This document shows, in pieces, positions 36,492-44,581 of a stretch of 64,000 nucleotides of DNA. Numbering within the stretch: position 1 is the stretch's first letter; the number at the start of each line of letters is the position of its first letter. Under the pieces are notes generated by a model. That model was not told the DNA's origin. It ran no database searches and saw only the letters and a program-made list of their open reading frames with translations. A program made the position numbers and the translations under genes. The DNA comes from Streptomyces sp. NBC_00425 (GTDB lineage: Bacteria > Actinomycetota > Actinomycetes > Streptomycetales > Streptomycetaceae): positions 9,734,001 to 9,798,000 of the forward strand of contig NZ_CP107928.1 of the NCBI RefSeq assembly GCF_036030735.1, in the 5' to 3' direction.

Positions 36492-37694
36492 ATGACAAAG
36501 CGTTACTCACTCCGCTTCTATCTCGCTGGAGCAGTGGCAGCTCGTGCGGGGGACGAGATGTCGGGACCGTCGCTGATGCTGGCAGCATTCGCCCTGGCCG
36601 GATCGGCCGTCGACGCGTCGTCGCTGCTCGCGGGCATCACGATCTCTGCTGCGGTGGGTGGGCCGGTGCTCGGAGCGCTCCTTGACAGAGCCGGACGGCC
36701 GGGACGCCTGCTGACCGGGGCCCTCGTCCTGTATGCGGCGGGGCTGGGGATGATTCTCGCGGGACTGGGCCGCTTGCCGTTCGGTGTCACCATCGTGATC
36801 GCTGTGGTGGCGGGGCTGCTGGGGCCGGCCCTGTCGGGCGGATGGACGGCCCAGCTGCCCCGTGTGGTGCTGGGCGACCGCCTGCCCCGGGCAAACGCGC
36901 TCGATGCCATGACGTTCAGCGTGGCGAGTCTGGCCGGTCCGGCTCTCGCAGGGGGCGTTGCGGAGACGCTGGGGGCCTCGACGGCCGTGGTGGTCTCCGC
37001 GGTGCTCATCGGCTTGGCGCTGCCCGCTGCCTGGATGCTGCCCGCCCGTTCCGGCCGGACGCAGGGTGCTCAGGCAAGCTCAGTGGTCAGTGATCTCGCT
37101 GCTGGTCTGCGAGTCGTCGTCGGGAGACCGTCATTGGCCCGAGCGACCCTCACCTCGGTCCTCTCGTGCTTTGCTCAGGGCATGCTGGCGGCCTGTATTC
37201 CGCTCCTGGGCGAGCGCGTCCTGGGCGGAGCCGGCCGCGGCGCGGTGCTGCTCTCCTGCACGGCGATCTCCGCGATGATGGCCAACGCCGTACTCGCGCG
37301 GTTTCCACGTGTGGTCGCCCCCGACACGGTTATCTGGGTCAGTGCCCTTGTCCAGGCTGCCGCGTTGTCCTTGGCCATATGGGGTCAACCAGCCGTGCTC
37401 ATCGTGGCCGTACTCATCGCCGGGATCGGTGAGGGACCTCAATTGGCTGCCTTGTTCGCAGTCCGCCACCGGGAGGCCCCTGAACGACTGCGCGGGCAGA
37501 TATTCACCACCGGCGCCAGCTTGAAGATCACCGGATTCGCCCTGGGGGCGGCGGTTGCCGGACCGGTCGCGACCCGGTCCCTTCCAGGCACCTTGGCGCT
37601 CGCAGCGAGCGTGGCAGTCCTCGCCGCACTGGGATTCTTCGCTGTCCCGTCGGCATCTGCCACCCCGTCCGAGGACCGTGCGAGATCGGATTGA
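36492..37694 (+). CDS. MFS transporter (DHA/efflux-type) carried by the transposon
   Basis: This 400-aa protein has 12 predicted membrane segments, GALLDRAGRPGRLLTG as the MFS loop 2-3 motif, and Arg/Gly-rich loops. ATG 36492 gives MTKRYSLRFYLAG. Its stop abuts the stop of the transposase exactly (37694/37695), with no spacer. It probably exports a drug or small molecule under the neighbouring regulator; the substrate is unknown. Base composition is slightly lower in GC than the biosynthetic cluster. Confidence 0.87.
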   Translation: MTKRYSLRFYLAGAVAARAGDEMSGPSLMLAAFALAGSAVDASSLLAGITISAAVGGPVLGALLDRAGRPGRLLTGALVLYAAGLGMILAGLGRLPFGVTIVIAVVAGLLGPALSGGWTAQLPRVVLGDRLPRANALDAMTFSVASLAGPALAGGVAETLGASTAVVVSAVLIGLALPAAWMLPARSGRTQGAQASSVVSDLAAGLRVVVGRPSLARATLTSVLSCFAQGMLAACIPLLGERVLGGAGRGAVLLSCTAISAMMANAVLARFPRVVAPDTVIWVSALVQAAALSLAIWGQPAVLIVAVLIAGIGEGPQLAALFAVRHREAPERLRGQIFTTGASLKITGFALGAAVAGPVATRSLPGTLALAASVAVLAALGFFAVPSASATPSEDRARSD

Positions 37695-38558
37695 TCAGGC
37701 GCGGGCTGCCGGAGGCTTCTTGGTCCACTGGCTGGTGCGGGGGCTCTTTCGGGTGAGGCGCCGGGTCATCATGGTGATGAGTGCCCAGTTCAGGTGGGCT
37801 TCGGAGTGCTGGGGAAGGCGTTCGTAGTCGCGCGCGTTGCGGCGGGCGTTCATGCACCAGCCGATCGTGCGCTCGACTTTCCAGCGGCGGGGCAGGACGA
37901 CGAAGCCCTTGGCCCCTTTGGGCCGGGAGACGATGCGGAGGCTGAGCCAGAGGCGTTCGCGGGCCCAGCCCACAAGTTCACCGGCGTAGCCGCGGTCGGC
38001 CCAGACCTGGGTGATCTGCGGCTGAGTGAGGCGCAAGCGCCAGAACACGTCGCGGGCGGCGTCGCGGTCCTGGATATCGGCGGGCGTCACCGTGATCATC
38101 ACGGGCAGGCCGAGGGTGTCCACGGTGATATGTCGCTTGCGGCCGTTGATCTTCTTCGCGGCGTCGTAGCCACGGCTGTTCCTGCCAACGGTGGAGGCGC
38201 CCTTGACCGACTGGGAGTCGACGATCAGCGTGACCGGGTGCGGGCAGCGGCCCTTGCCGGTACGAATTCGGCGGCGGAGCTGGTCACGGATGTAAGTGAC
38301 GACCCCGGCCCGGTTCCACCGCCAGAAAAACCCGTAAACCGTCTCCCACGGAGGGAAATCCGCAGGCAGGGCCCGCCACTTCGCGCCGTTGTCGACGATG
38401 TAGCGGATGCCGTCGACGATCTCCCGCCGGGGCCACTTCTCCGGATGCCCGCCGGTCTTGGTCTGGCAGGCCGGGACGGGCAGCAGGGGTTCCAGCAGTG
38501 CCCATTCGGCGACGGAGGTGTCGGACGGGTAGCGGCGGCGACGGGGGACAGCGGGCAT
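37695..38558 (-). CDS. IS5-family DDE transposase
   Basis: This 287-aa transposase has N-terminal PRREIVDGIRYIVDNGAKWRALP, the insertion-element type helix region. The catalytic triad is D in IVDSQSVKG, D in WADRGYAGELV and E in WKVERTIGW. ATG 38558 (MPAVPRRRRYPSD) was chosen; the frame is open further upstream without a better start. No internal IS ends were found around it, so it may serve the outer 12-bp ends. The length fits single-ORF IS5 members. Confidence 0.93.
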   Translation of the reverse strand: MPAVPRRRRYPSDTSVAEWALLEPLLPVPACQTKTGGHPEKWPRREIVDGIRYIVDNGAKWRALPADFPPWETVYGFFWRWNRAGVVTYIRDQLRRRIRTGKGRCPHPVTLIVDSQSVKGASTVGRNSRGYDAAKKINGRKRHITVDTLGLPVMITVTPADIQDRDAARDVFWRLRLTQPQITQVWADRGYAGELVGWARERLWLSLRIVSRPKGAKGFVVLPRRWKVERTIGWCMNARRNARDYERLPQHSEAHLNWALITMMTRRLTRKSPRTSQWTKKPPAARA

Positions 38559-38595
38559 GGAGGGCTCAGCAGGGGTGATCGGCGGTGGGCAGAGG

Positions 38596-39009
38596 CTATT
38601 TGGAGAGCTGGGCAAGAGTGGCGCGGACGCCGGTGAGTTGGGCGGTGGCGAGCTGGGCCCATTCGTCGTCGGGGTAGCGGGCCAGGTGCGGATCGAGCGT
38701 GCCCGTGATCACCCGGGTGAGGCGGCCGAGGATCTGCCGGAATTGCCGCTTGTCGTACTCGATCCAGTCCGCGGGGTCGTCGGAGAACATGAACCCGTCG
38801 CGGCGTGTCCATGTGATCGGCGTCAGGTTCTCCGCGGCGACGACGTCGCGGACGTGCCGGATGCCGCGGCCGATCTGCGAGCGGGTCAGGCGGGTGGCGG
38901 CCATGAGCTGGTAGGTGTGCAGGCCGGCGGGGCGTGCTTCCATCAGGGCGACGCGGACCAGGTCGCCGTAGTGCTCGGACAGCGGCCGGGCCTCCCGGCG
39001 TCGCGGCAT
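38596..39009 (-). CDS. RacP-like protein
   Basis: This 137-aa protein has a probable winged helix: YQLMAATRLTRSQIGRGIRHVRDV, then a wing-like WTRRDGFMFSDDP. It resembles small Streptomyces proteins annotated RacP. Its start lies 3 bases after the stop of the DUF6192-like gene (39013), so the pair is one operon. Both are passengers of the transposon. A DNA-binding role in plasmid or element maintenance, or regulation, is plausible. Confidence 0.65.
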   Translation of the reverse strand: MPRRREARPLSEHYGDLVRVALMEARPAGLHTYQLMAATRLTRSQIGRGIRHVRDVVAAENLTPITWTRRDGFMFSDDPADWIEYDKRQFRQILGRLTRVITGTLDPHLARYPDDEWAQLATAQLTGVRATLAQLSK

Positions 39010-39012
39010 GGC

Positions 39013-40023
39013 CTACTCGCCCTTGAGCAGCTGGACCAGCTGCTCATCAAGGGTGAACTCGCCGTTGTCGAGGGCTCCTTCGAGCCAGTCCGCCGCGGCG
39101 CGGACCCGGCCGATCTGCCGGCGGACGGTCTCACGTTCGTCCTCGGTGAACTCCTGCCCCCGCAGCTGCGGGACCAGGCGGCCCAGGGTGGCTACGAAGT
39201 TGTGGCAGGAGCCGACCAGGTCGAGGTACTCGATGGTGTGCTCGATCGCGCGGACGGCCGGGGTGCGCTCCCGGATCCTGTCACGTGTCTCGTTGGAGTT
39301 GTCGAACTGGGCGCGGTTGACGAGCATCCGGGTGGTGTCGTCCCGCATCGTCTTCCGGGCGACATCCGGGCGGCGCAGCAGACTGCTGGTGACCTCCTGC
39401 GCGACGGTGTCGTCCCGGGTCAGCTCCGTGACGACCCGCACCCGTTCGGCCGGAGTGACGTGCTCGGTGACCGCCGGCCGCTTCAGCAGGTCGGTGGCGA
39501 CCTGGGCGGCGACCTCGTCATCACGGGTCAGGTCGGCCACGGCCTGGACCTTCTCATCCACCGTGACCGGCCGGTCGACCCGCTGGCCGACGGCCCGCTT
39601 CGCGCCGTCCGGCGTCCACTGCCTCGCCCCCGTGCGCGGGTTGAACGGCGCGTCCTCGATCGCCGCCCACCGCTCGTCCTCGTCCACGACCGACGCGAGG
39701 ATGCGATGAACAGTGAACGACACGCCCTCCCTGCGGCGCTTGGCCGGCCACCGGTTGGCGGTGTAGCGCCAGTCCTCCACCGTCCGGCGCTCCACCCCGA
39801 TGTCGTCCGCGAACATCTGCAACGACTCCGTCACGGTGAACAGGTCGTCCGTGCCGTTCGGCATCGACCCGCCCACCGCCCTCATCGGCTCAATCTCCAA
39901 CGCCATGTCACCGAGGGCAAATTGCGAGCGGGCGATCTGCGCGATCAGTTCCTTCGCCCGGGTGACGAGCTGTTCGTAACGCTGCCGGGTGACGTTCCCG
40001 ATTCGGTCGGTCACGTCGGTCAT
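39013..40023 (-). CDS. DUF6192-like protein, partner of the RacP-like gene
   Basis: This 336-aa, mostly helical, charged protein has an N-terminal HTH-like segment (FADDIGVERRTVEDWRYTANRW) and internal repeats of the form AVADLTRDDEVAAQV and VVTELTRDDTVAQEV, separated by RPAVTEHV / RPDVARKT. ATG 40023 was chosen over GTG 40032. The similarity to DUF6192/RacO-type Streptomyces proteins is by memory of sequence pattern. There is no enzymatic motif. With the RacP-like gene it may form a two-protein DNA-binding module of the element. Confidence 0.65.
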   Translation of the reverse strand: MTDVTDRIGNVTRQRYEQLVTRAKELIAQIARSQFALGDMALEIEPMRAVGGSMPNGTDDLFTVTESLQMFADDIGVERRTVEDWRYTANRWPAKRRREGVSFTVHRILASVVDEDERWAAIEDAPFNPRTGARQWTPDGAKRAVGQRVDRPVTVDEKVQAVADLTRDDEVAAQVATDLLKRPAVTEHVTPAERVRVVTELTRDDTVAQEVTSSLLRRPDVARKTMRDDTTRMLVNRAQFDNSNETRDRIRERTPAVRAIEHTIEYLDLVGSCHNFVATLGRLVPQLRGQEFTEDERETVRRQIGRVRAAADWLEGALDNGEFTLDEQLVQLLKGE

Positions 40024-40226
40024 GATGACCACCGTCCTCGCCCGGGTCCGGCCCAGCCGCCACGACGGGACCGATCAAAGGGGCGCCGGCCCCGGTCACT
40101 GTCCACCGTGACGCGCGCGCGACACGCCGGGGCAGGGCGTGAACCAGGGGCGCTCGAAGCGCTCGGCAGTCGCTCCCAACTACCTTGCAAATCCTGGGGT
40201 GTTGGAGGTGTTGGCGAGGCGTTCGG

Positions 40227-40535
40227 CTATGGCGTTTCCGTTACGCCGTTCCGTGACGCCCGCCGCTGGCGGCAGGCCCGTACCCGGCAACGGTCCGAGC
40301 AGTACACCGCCGCCTTTGACCGCTCCACTCCTACCGTCCACGACCGCCCGCAGACCGGGCACTCCGCCTGCTCTCCCCGCTGCATCGCCATGACCCGCTG
40401 GCGAGTCTGCTGAAGCCTCCGCCACCGTCGTGACCTGCACCGCCCCGAGCAGAACACCGCCTCCGCCGCCATCGTCTGCGGAAGCGGATCACCGCACTCC
40501 CGGCAATACCGCCGAGCCGTCCCGCCAACCCCCAC
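40227..40535 (-). CDS. Small double zinc-finger protein at the transposon right end
   Basis: This 102-aa basic protein has two treble-clef-like zinc sites: YCRECG ... VFCSGRCRSRRW and CPVCGRS ... VYCSDRCRVRACRQRR. Such double CxxC proteins bind nucleic acid. GTG 40535 is a guess, as no strong ribosome site is visible. It lies 43 bases from the right end of the element and may assist transposition or be a passenger of unknown role. Confidence 0.55.
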   Translation of the reverse strand: MGVGGTARRYCRECGDPLPQTMAAEAVFCSGRCRSRRWRRLQQTRQRVMAMQRGEQAECPVCGRSWTVGVERSKAAVYCSDRCRVRACRQRRASRNGVTETP

Positions 40536-40577
40536 GACTCAGATCATCCAGGCGTAGCCACCTCACGGCCAGGGATC

Positions 40578-40589
40578 AAAAACACCTAC
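40578..40589 (-). repeat. Right terminal inverted repeat of the transposon
   Basis: AAAAACACCTAC, the reverse complement of the left end, is followed at once by the second TCA target copy and then the rest of the protease gene. Confidence 0.9.
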
Positions 40590-41263
40590 TCAACAACAGC
40601 GTGGGAGCGGAAGGCGCCGCACCCGGCACCCGGCTGTGGAACGTCAAAGTCATCAAGGACGACGGCTCACTGCTCAACTCCGACCTCATCGCCGGACTGA
40701 ACTGGCTCGTCCAGAACGCCAAGGCCCACAACATCCGGGTCGCCAACCTGAGTCTGAGGACCCCGGACAGCCTCCTGCTCCACCAGGCGATCCGCCTGGC
40801 CGACCGGGCAGGCGTCACCCTGGTGGCCGCCGCGGGCAACGACGGCACCACCGCCCCGAACTACCCGGCTGCCTACCCGGAAGCAATCAGCGTGGCCGCC
40901 ACCACCGTGTTCAACCAGAAGGCCGGCTTCTCCAACCACGGAGCATCCTGGGTCGACATCGCGGCCCCCGGCGCCGGCATTCTCTCCACCCTCCCCACCC
41001 ACCCCACGCCCCCGGGCGAAGACTACGGCTTCGAAGACGGCACGAGCATGGCCACGCCCTTCGTCTCCGCCGCGACAGCGCTGTGCCTGACATCCGGACA
41101 CTGCCGGGGTGCCGTCGGTGACATCCGGCGGACACTCGGCCGGGACTCGCTGCCCATCGCCGGCACCGGCACCGAGTACCGCTACGGACTCGTCCAGGTC
41201 GCCTGCTACTGGCAGACCGCCCTCCGCTGCTCGCGCACGAACACCGCCGACAAGGTCTCCTGA

Positions 41264-41834
41264 CGACGCGGTCCCGTGCCCGGCCGTGTGCCCGGGACCA
41301 CGTCGGGCCGGCCGATCGGGGCCGGCGAGCGACCGGGCGAGGACTGCAGCCCCAGGCCGGCTCCTCGTCCTGTGGACGGGGACGGCGTCCTCATCCGGAT
41401 ACTCGCCGTCCTGCCCGTCGCAGAGGACGAACCCGTCGGCCGAACGGACGGACCAGCCCGGCGAGGGACACAAGTACGGCCGGACGACACGCAGTTGGTG
41501 TAACGGCTGTGGTGACAGCAGCGACAGGGCCGCGACAAGGAAGCCCACAACGGTCGGCGGCCCTGTGCGGTCTCACTGTGCGTGGGCGGCGCCGACCGGC
41601 CGTCCCGTCGTGAGACCAGCAGGGGGAACACCATCATGAGACCGCGGCCTGTGCCCCTGACCTGAACGGCCGCCGGCGTGGCCGACCCGCGGGCCGGCCA
41701 CGCCCACGGCCCCGCAGCACGACCTTCCCCCCCCCGGTCCGGATCCCGTCCACGGCATCCCGGTACGCCACGTGAACGCGATCGCGTCGATCACCTCCCC
41801 GGCCGTGCCGTCTCAAGACATGGGTTCCTCGCCG
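41264..41834. other. Intergenic region with a transposase remnant
   Basis: No intact gene is supported between the protease stop and the WYL regulator. On the minus strand around 41740-41825 the frame reads VIDAIAFTWRTGMPW, like the conserved N-terminal region of IS5-type transposases; the match then stops. The rest shows no coding signal that I trust. Confidence 0.4.
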
Positions 41835-42824
41835 TCAGGCTCGGCGGGCGCAGGACGTGAGGCGATCGGCGAGCGCGATGACGAGGTCGCGCAGTTCAGC
41901 GGGCCGCTCGATGACAAACGGCCGGTCGAGTGAGGCGAGTGTCCGAGGCAACCAGTCGAGCCGCTGCGCCCGCAGCTCGACGCGCAGCCAGCGCTCGGCC
42001 GCCGCGTCCTGGCCGGCCGCGGGCTCGTGCTCCTCCAGGCTCGCGACGCCGGCGGGCAGGTGCGCGCGGATCTGCTCGACTGTCCCGTGGATCCGCAAGG
42101 TCACCTCGTGCTGGTACTCGGCCGTGGCGAACCCTGACAACACGCGCTGCGCCGGATCGGCACCCACGGGCGCTTCGAATGAGCCGGGCAGGGTCCTCGC
42201 GTCCGCGATGCGATCGAGCCGGAAGGTCCGGTCCTCGCCGACCTGGGCGTCCTTGCCCGTGACGTACCACCGGCCCGCATGGGCGACGATCCCGTACGCG
42301 TGCAGGGTGCGTTCGCTGCGCCGTCCGTCGCGGTCGGTGTAGCGGATCGAGACCGGCCGACGGTGGCGCACCGCATCGGCGACGGTGAGCAGGAGCCCGG
42401 TGCCCGGGTGATCCAGCTCGCCGGGCTGATCCGTGAAGGCGAGAGCTTCCAGGAGGGCGTCGAGCCGGCGCGCGATGTGCTGGGGCAGCACCCGCCGGAT
42501 CTTCGCCGACGCCGTCTCGTTCGCCGTGCGCTCCGCCGTCGTCAGCCCCGCCCGGCGGCCGGCGACCAGACCGAGCAGCACGGCCAGCGCCTCGTCGTCG
42601 CTGAGCATGAGCGGAGGCAACCGGTACCCGGGAGCCAGCCGGTACCCGCCGTAGCGGCCGCGCACCGACTCCACGGGCACGTCCAGGTCGATCAGCTGGC
42701 CCACATACCGCCGCACCGTGCGCCCTTCGACGCCGAGACGGTCGGCGAGCTCGGCCACAGTCCGGGTGCCGCCCGACTGCAGCAGCTCCAGGAGCGTCAG
42801 TACGCGGCCGGTGGGTCGTGGCAT
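41835..42824 (-). CDS. WYL-domain (YafY-type) transcriptional regulator
   Basis: This 329-aa protein has an N-terminal DeoR-like winged helix (MPRPTGRVLTLLELLQSGGTRTVAELADRLGVE region), a middle helical linker, and a WYL domain with GIVAHAGRWYVTGKDA (the WYL triplet reads WYV) and a C-terminal WCX part. Such regulators often repress or activate a divergent enzyme gene; here the VOC gene starts 94 bases away on the other strand. Confidence 0.92.
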   Translation of the reverse strand: MPRPTGRVLTLLELLQSGGTRTVAELADRLGVEGRTVRRYVGQLIDLDVPVESVRGRYGGYRLAPGYRLPPLMLSDDEALAVLLGLVAGRRAGLTTAERTANETASAKIRRVLPQHIARRLDALLEALAFTDQPGELDHPGTGLLLTVADAVRHRRPVSIRYTDRDGRRSERTLHAYGIVAHAGRWYVTGKDAQVGEDRTFRLDRIADARTLPGSFEAPVGADPAQRVLSGFATAEYQHEVTLRIHGTVEQIRAHLPAGVASLEEHEPAAGQDAAAERWLRVELRAQRLDWLPRTLASLDRPFVIERPAELRDLVIALADRLTSCARRA

Positions 42825-42917
42825 GTTCGCAGCCTAACGCGAATACAGGACCGATTCTGTCCCCTATTTCTCCTAGCCTGCGACATGTACGCCCCCAGCA
42901 CGGCCAAGGAGATTCCC

Positions 42918-43316
42918 ATGGACTTCGTCTCGATCCGCATCATCACCAGCGACGTCGCACGCCTCGTCGAGTTCTACGAGCGAGCCACAGGGATGCAGGC
43001 GACACGGGTCACCGAGGACTTCGCCGAACTCAGGACCGCGGGCGCGACCCTCGCGATCGCCGGCACCCGCACGGTCCCGCTGTTCGCCCCGGGCTCTGCC
43101 CGCCCGGCGGACAACCACAGCGTGATCACCGAGTTCCTCGTCGACGACGTGGACCGCGTTCACCAGAACCTGACCGGCTTCGTCACCGACTTCGTCAACG
43201 AGCCCACCACGATGCCCTGGGGCAACCGCTCGCTGCTGTTGCGCGACCCCGACGGCAACCTCGTCAACTTCTTCACCCCCGTCACCCCGGCGGCCATCGA
43301 AAAGTTCGCACGCTGA
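42918..43316 (+). CDS. VOC-superfamily (glyoxalase-fold) protein
   Basis: This 132-aa protein has two beta-alpha-beta-beta-beta modules. The first begins DFVSIRIITSDVARLVEFYE and the second SVITEFLVDDVDRV; it ends in the RDPDGNLVNFF motif typical of VOC proteins. AAGGAG precedes ATG 42918. Its divergent partner is the WYL regulator, which probably controls it. Members include glyoxalases, dioxygenases and resistance proteins; the substrate cannot be told. Confidence 0.9.
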   Translation: MDFVSIRIITSDVARLVEFYERATGMQATRVTEDFAELRTAGATLAIAGTRTVPLFAPGSARPADNHSVITEFLVDDVDRVHQNLTGFVTDFVNEPTTMPWGNRSLLLRDPDGNLVNFFTPVTPAAIEKFAR

Positions 43317-43336
43317 CACCACGCACAGCCGCTCAC

Positions 43337-43366
43337 GCGGGAGCCCCGAGACCCCAGGGCTCCCGC
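43337..43366 (+). terminator. Hairpin terminator after the VOC gene
   Basis: Perfect 10-bp inverted repeat GCGGGAGCCC / GGGCTCCCGC with a 10-base loop begins 20 bases after the VOC stop. It is a strong transcription stop. Confidence 0.75.
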
Positions 43367-43623
43367 GGAGCCGCGGCCGCCGAGTCCAGCAGCGCCACCA
43401 GCAGAGGACACCGCAGCGCACCGCCGGCCCCCGAAGGACGGCTGCGCCTCTGCCTGCGGGTCGACGCCGGACGTCCGATCGCACACGTCGCTGCGGAAGC
43501 AGGGTCGGTGACCTTCGCGCCCCGGTCCGGGCTCACACTCGCCGCCCCGCCCTCTCAGGCGGAAATGACGGGGCAGGCGTTTAATCGGATGTGCGTGCGG
43601 CGCGGGGTTGTTAGGTTCGCCGT
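43367..43623. other. Intergenic region upstream of the conserved unknown gene
   Basis: No gene is supported in these 257 bases; open frames are shadows. An AT-richer patch (43575-43620, with TTTAATCGG and GTTGTTAGG) just before GTG 43624 probably holds the promoter of that gene. Confidence 0.35.
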
Positions 43624-44355
43624 GTGCCGAAGCTGAACCAGATCATCGCAGTCGAAAAGGGCGTCAAGTCCAAGGCCCTTCAGGAGCTCACCCAGGCTCA
43701 CCAGGACGTGCAGAAGCCCGCCCTGCTGGCCGGCATCTCCCGGACCTACCAGCCCAAGGACGAGGAGGGCGAGCAGCTGCCGCCCGAGTCCACGCGGGTG
43801 CAGATCAAGGCCGAGGACGCTCTGCGGGCGACCGCCGGGACGCTGACGCGGCTCTTCGACGTGACCGCGACGAAGGACTGGGCGAACCGGTCCGCGGCCG
43901 CGGACGTGGTGGTCGACGGTACGGTGCTGTTGCCCCAGGTGCCCGTCCCCTACCTGTTGTTCCTGGAGAAGCAACTCACCGACCTGCACACCTTCGTGCG
44001 CAAGCTGCCAGTGCTCGACGCCTCCGAGTCCTGGAACCTGGACCCCTCGACGGACTCGTGGAAGACGGACCCGGTGCGGACCATCCGCACGAAGAAGGTT
44101 CCGCGCAACCACGTGAAGGCCGAGGCCACGGAGAAGCACCCGGCGCAGGTCGAGGTGTACTACGAGGACGTCCCGGTCGGTTACTGGACCACGGTGAAGT
44201 TCTCCGGCGCGCTGCCGGCCCGGCGGGTCAACGAGCTCCTCGACCGTGTTGAGAAGCTCCAGCAGTCCGTCAAGTTCGCCCGCGAGGAGGCGAACAACAC
44301 CGAGGTCACCGACCAGCGGGTCGGCGACGCGGTATTCGGCTACCTGTTCCGGTAG
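43624..44355 (+). CDS. Conserved protein of unknown function upstream of permuted tRNA-like sequences
   Basis: This 243-aa soluble protein starts MPKLNQIIAVEKGVKSKALQ with GTG 43624. It is charged and Lys-rich, with many helix-forming segments and the conserved-looking core DVTATKDWANRSA followed by VLLPQVPVPYLLFLEKQL. There is no membrane segment, signal peptide or recognised catalytic motif. I recall near-identical proteins in many Streptomyces, so it is a real conserved family (possibly a DUF7873-type family; low certainty). A hairpin lies 13 bases after its stop, then the tRNA-like array. A role in processing or using those RNAs is speculation based only on position. Confidence 0.8.
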   Translation: MPKLNQIIAVEKGVKSKALQELTQAHQDVQKPALLAGISRTYQPKDEEGEQLPPESTRVQIKAEDALRATAGTLTRLFDVTATKDWANRSAAADVVVDGTVLLPQVPVPYLLFLEKQLTDLHTFVRKLPVLDASESWNLDPSTDSWKTDPVRTIRTKKVPRNHVKAEATEKHPAQVEVYYEDVPVGYWTTVKFSGALPARRVNELLDRVEKLQQSVKFAREEANNTEVTDQRVGDAVFGYLFR

Positions 44356-44367
44356 CCTCCACACACG

Positions 44368-44388
44368 CCCTCCGTCGCGAGCGGAGGG
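44368..44388 (+). terminator. Hairpin after the conserved unknown gene
   Basis: Inverted repeat CCCTCCG / CGGAGGG with a 7-base loop stands between the gene and the tRNA-like sequences. It may end or attenuate transcription, or mark an RNA processing point. It lacks a U tract. Confidence 0.5.
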
Positions 44389-44430
44389 TGCGCGATGAGC
44401 GCAAGCTGAAACTGATGTTGAAGCTGATGA

Positions 44431-44514
44431 AGGGGTGTCAGTTGGGGGTTCGAATCCCTCTCCCCGCACCACGTGCGGGGGTGGCCCAAGCCTGGCAGAG
44501 GCGGCCCCGTGAAA
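44431..44514 (+). tRNA. Permuted tRNA-like gene 1 (3' half then 5' half; anticodon GAA)
   Basis: Read normally this is not a tRNA, but reordered it folds well. The 3' half comes first: A38, anticodon-stem strand GGGGT (44432-44436), variable loop, T stem GGGGG/CCCTC around TTCGAAT (44449-44455), acceptor strand TCCCCGC (44461-44467), A73 and encoded CCA (44469-44471). After a 3-base linker the 5' half follows: acceptor strand GCGGGGG (44475-44481), D arm GCC...GGC with GG in the loop, then stem GCCCC (44504-44508), G32, U33, GAA, A37. Acceptor pairs are 6 Watson-Crick plus G-U; anticodon stem is 4 plus G-U. The D stem has 3 pairs and the variable loop is 7. GAA would be a Phe anticodon, though the body is not a typical tRNA-Phe. 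Expression and joining are untested. Confidence 0.5.
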
Positions 44515-44581
44515 CTCAGATTCTCGCTCCAGTCTCAGTATTCGCCGCCGAACACCGGATCGACCGAGCGTGGGCGAACAT

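Larger units (their letters stand above)
35779..40589. mobile_element. 4811-bp transposon with IS5-type transposase and passenger genes
   Basis: Terminal inverted repeats GTAGGTGTTTTT lie at 35779-35790 and, as the reverse complement, at 40578-40589. The target triplet TCA is duplicated at 35776-35778 and 40590-40592. TCA fits the TNA target and 3-bp duplication known for some IS5-family groups. Inside are a CGNR regulator, an MFS transporter, the DDE transposase, RacP-like and DUF6192-like genes and a zinc-finger protein. Because the whole block lies between one pair of ends and the host frame is restored exactly on removal, it moved as one unit. Whether the internal transposase acts on these ends is inferred. 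Confidence 0.9.
35106..41263 (+). pseudogene. Subtilisin-type serine protease gene, split by a transposon
   Basis: The 5' part (35106-35778) encodes a signal peptide (hydrophobic segment to about AQAAEP), an I9 propeptide-like region, then the Asp motif VAVLDTGID and the His motif [13 protein letters not shown]. The reading frame then runs into the mobile element and stops at 35828. The 3' part (40593-41263) continues at NNSVGAEGAAPGTRLWNVKV and includes the oxyanion Asn region (AAAGNDGTTAP) and the Ser motif GTSMATPF. Joining 35778 to 40593 gives 448 codons, a normal S8 protease of 447 aa with all three catalytic residues. As it stands no functional protease can be made. The original product was probably secreted. 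Confidence 0.95.

Noticed and set aside
37695..38595. Separate simple IS inside the transposon
   Set aside because: I looked for inverted ends flanking the transposase on both sides and found none; the abutting stop codons argue for a single element.
44381..44471. Conventional 91-nt tRNA reading with GCGGAGG as 5' acceptor strand
   Set aside because: It needs an A-C mismatch in the acceptor and gives a D loop of 5 and no anticodon stem; GCGGAGG belongs to the hairpin 44368-44388. The permuted reading pairs far better.
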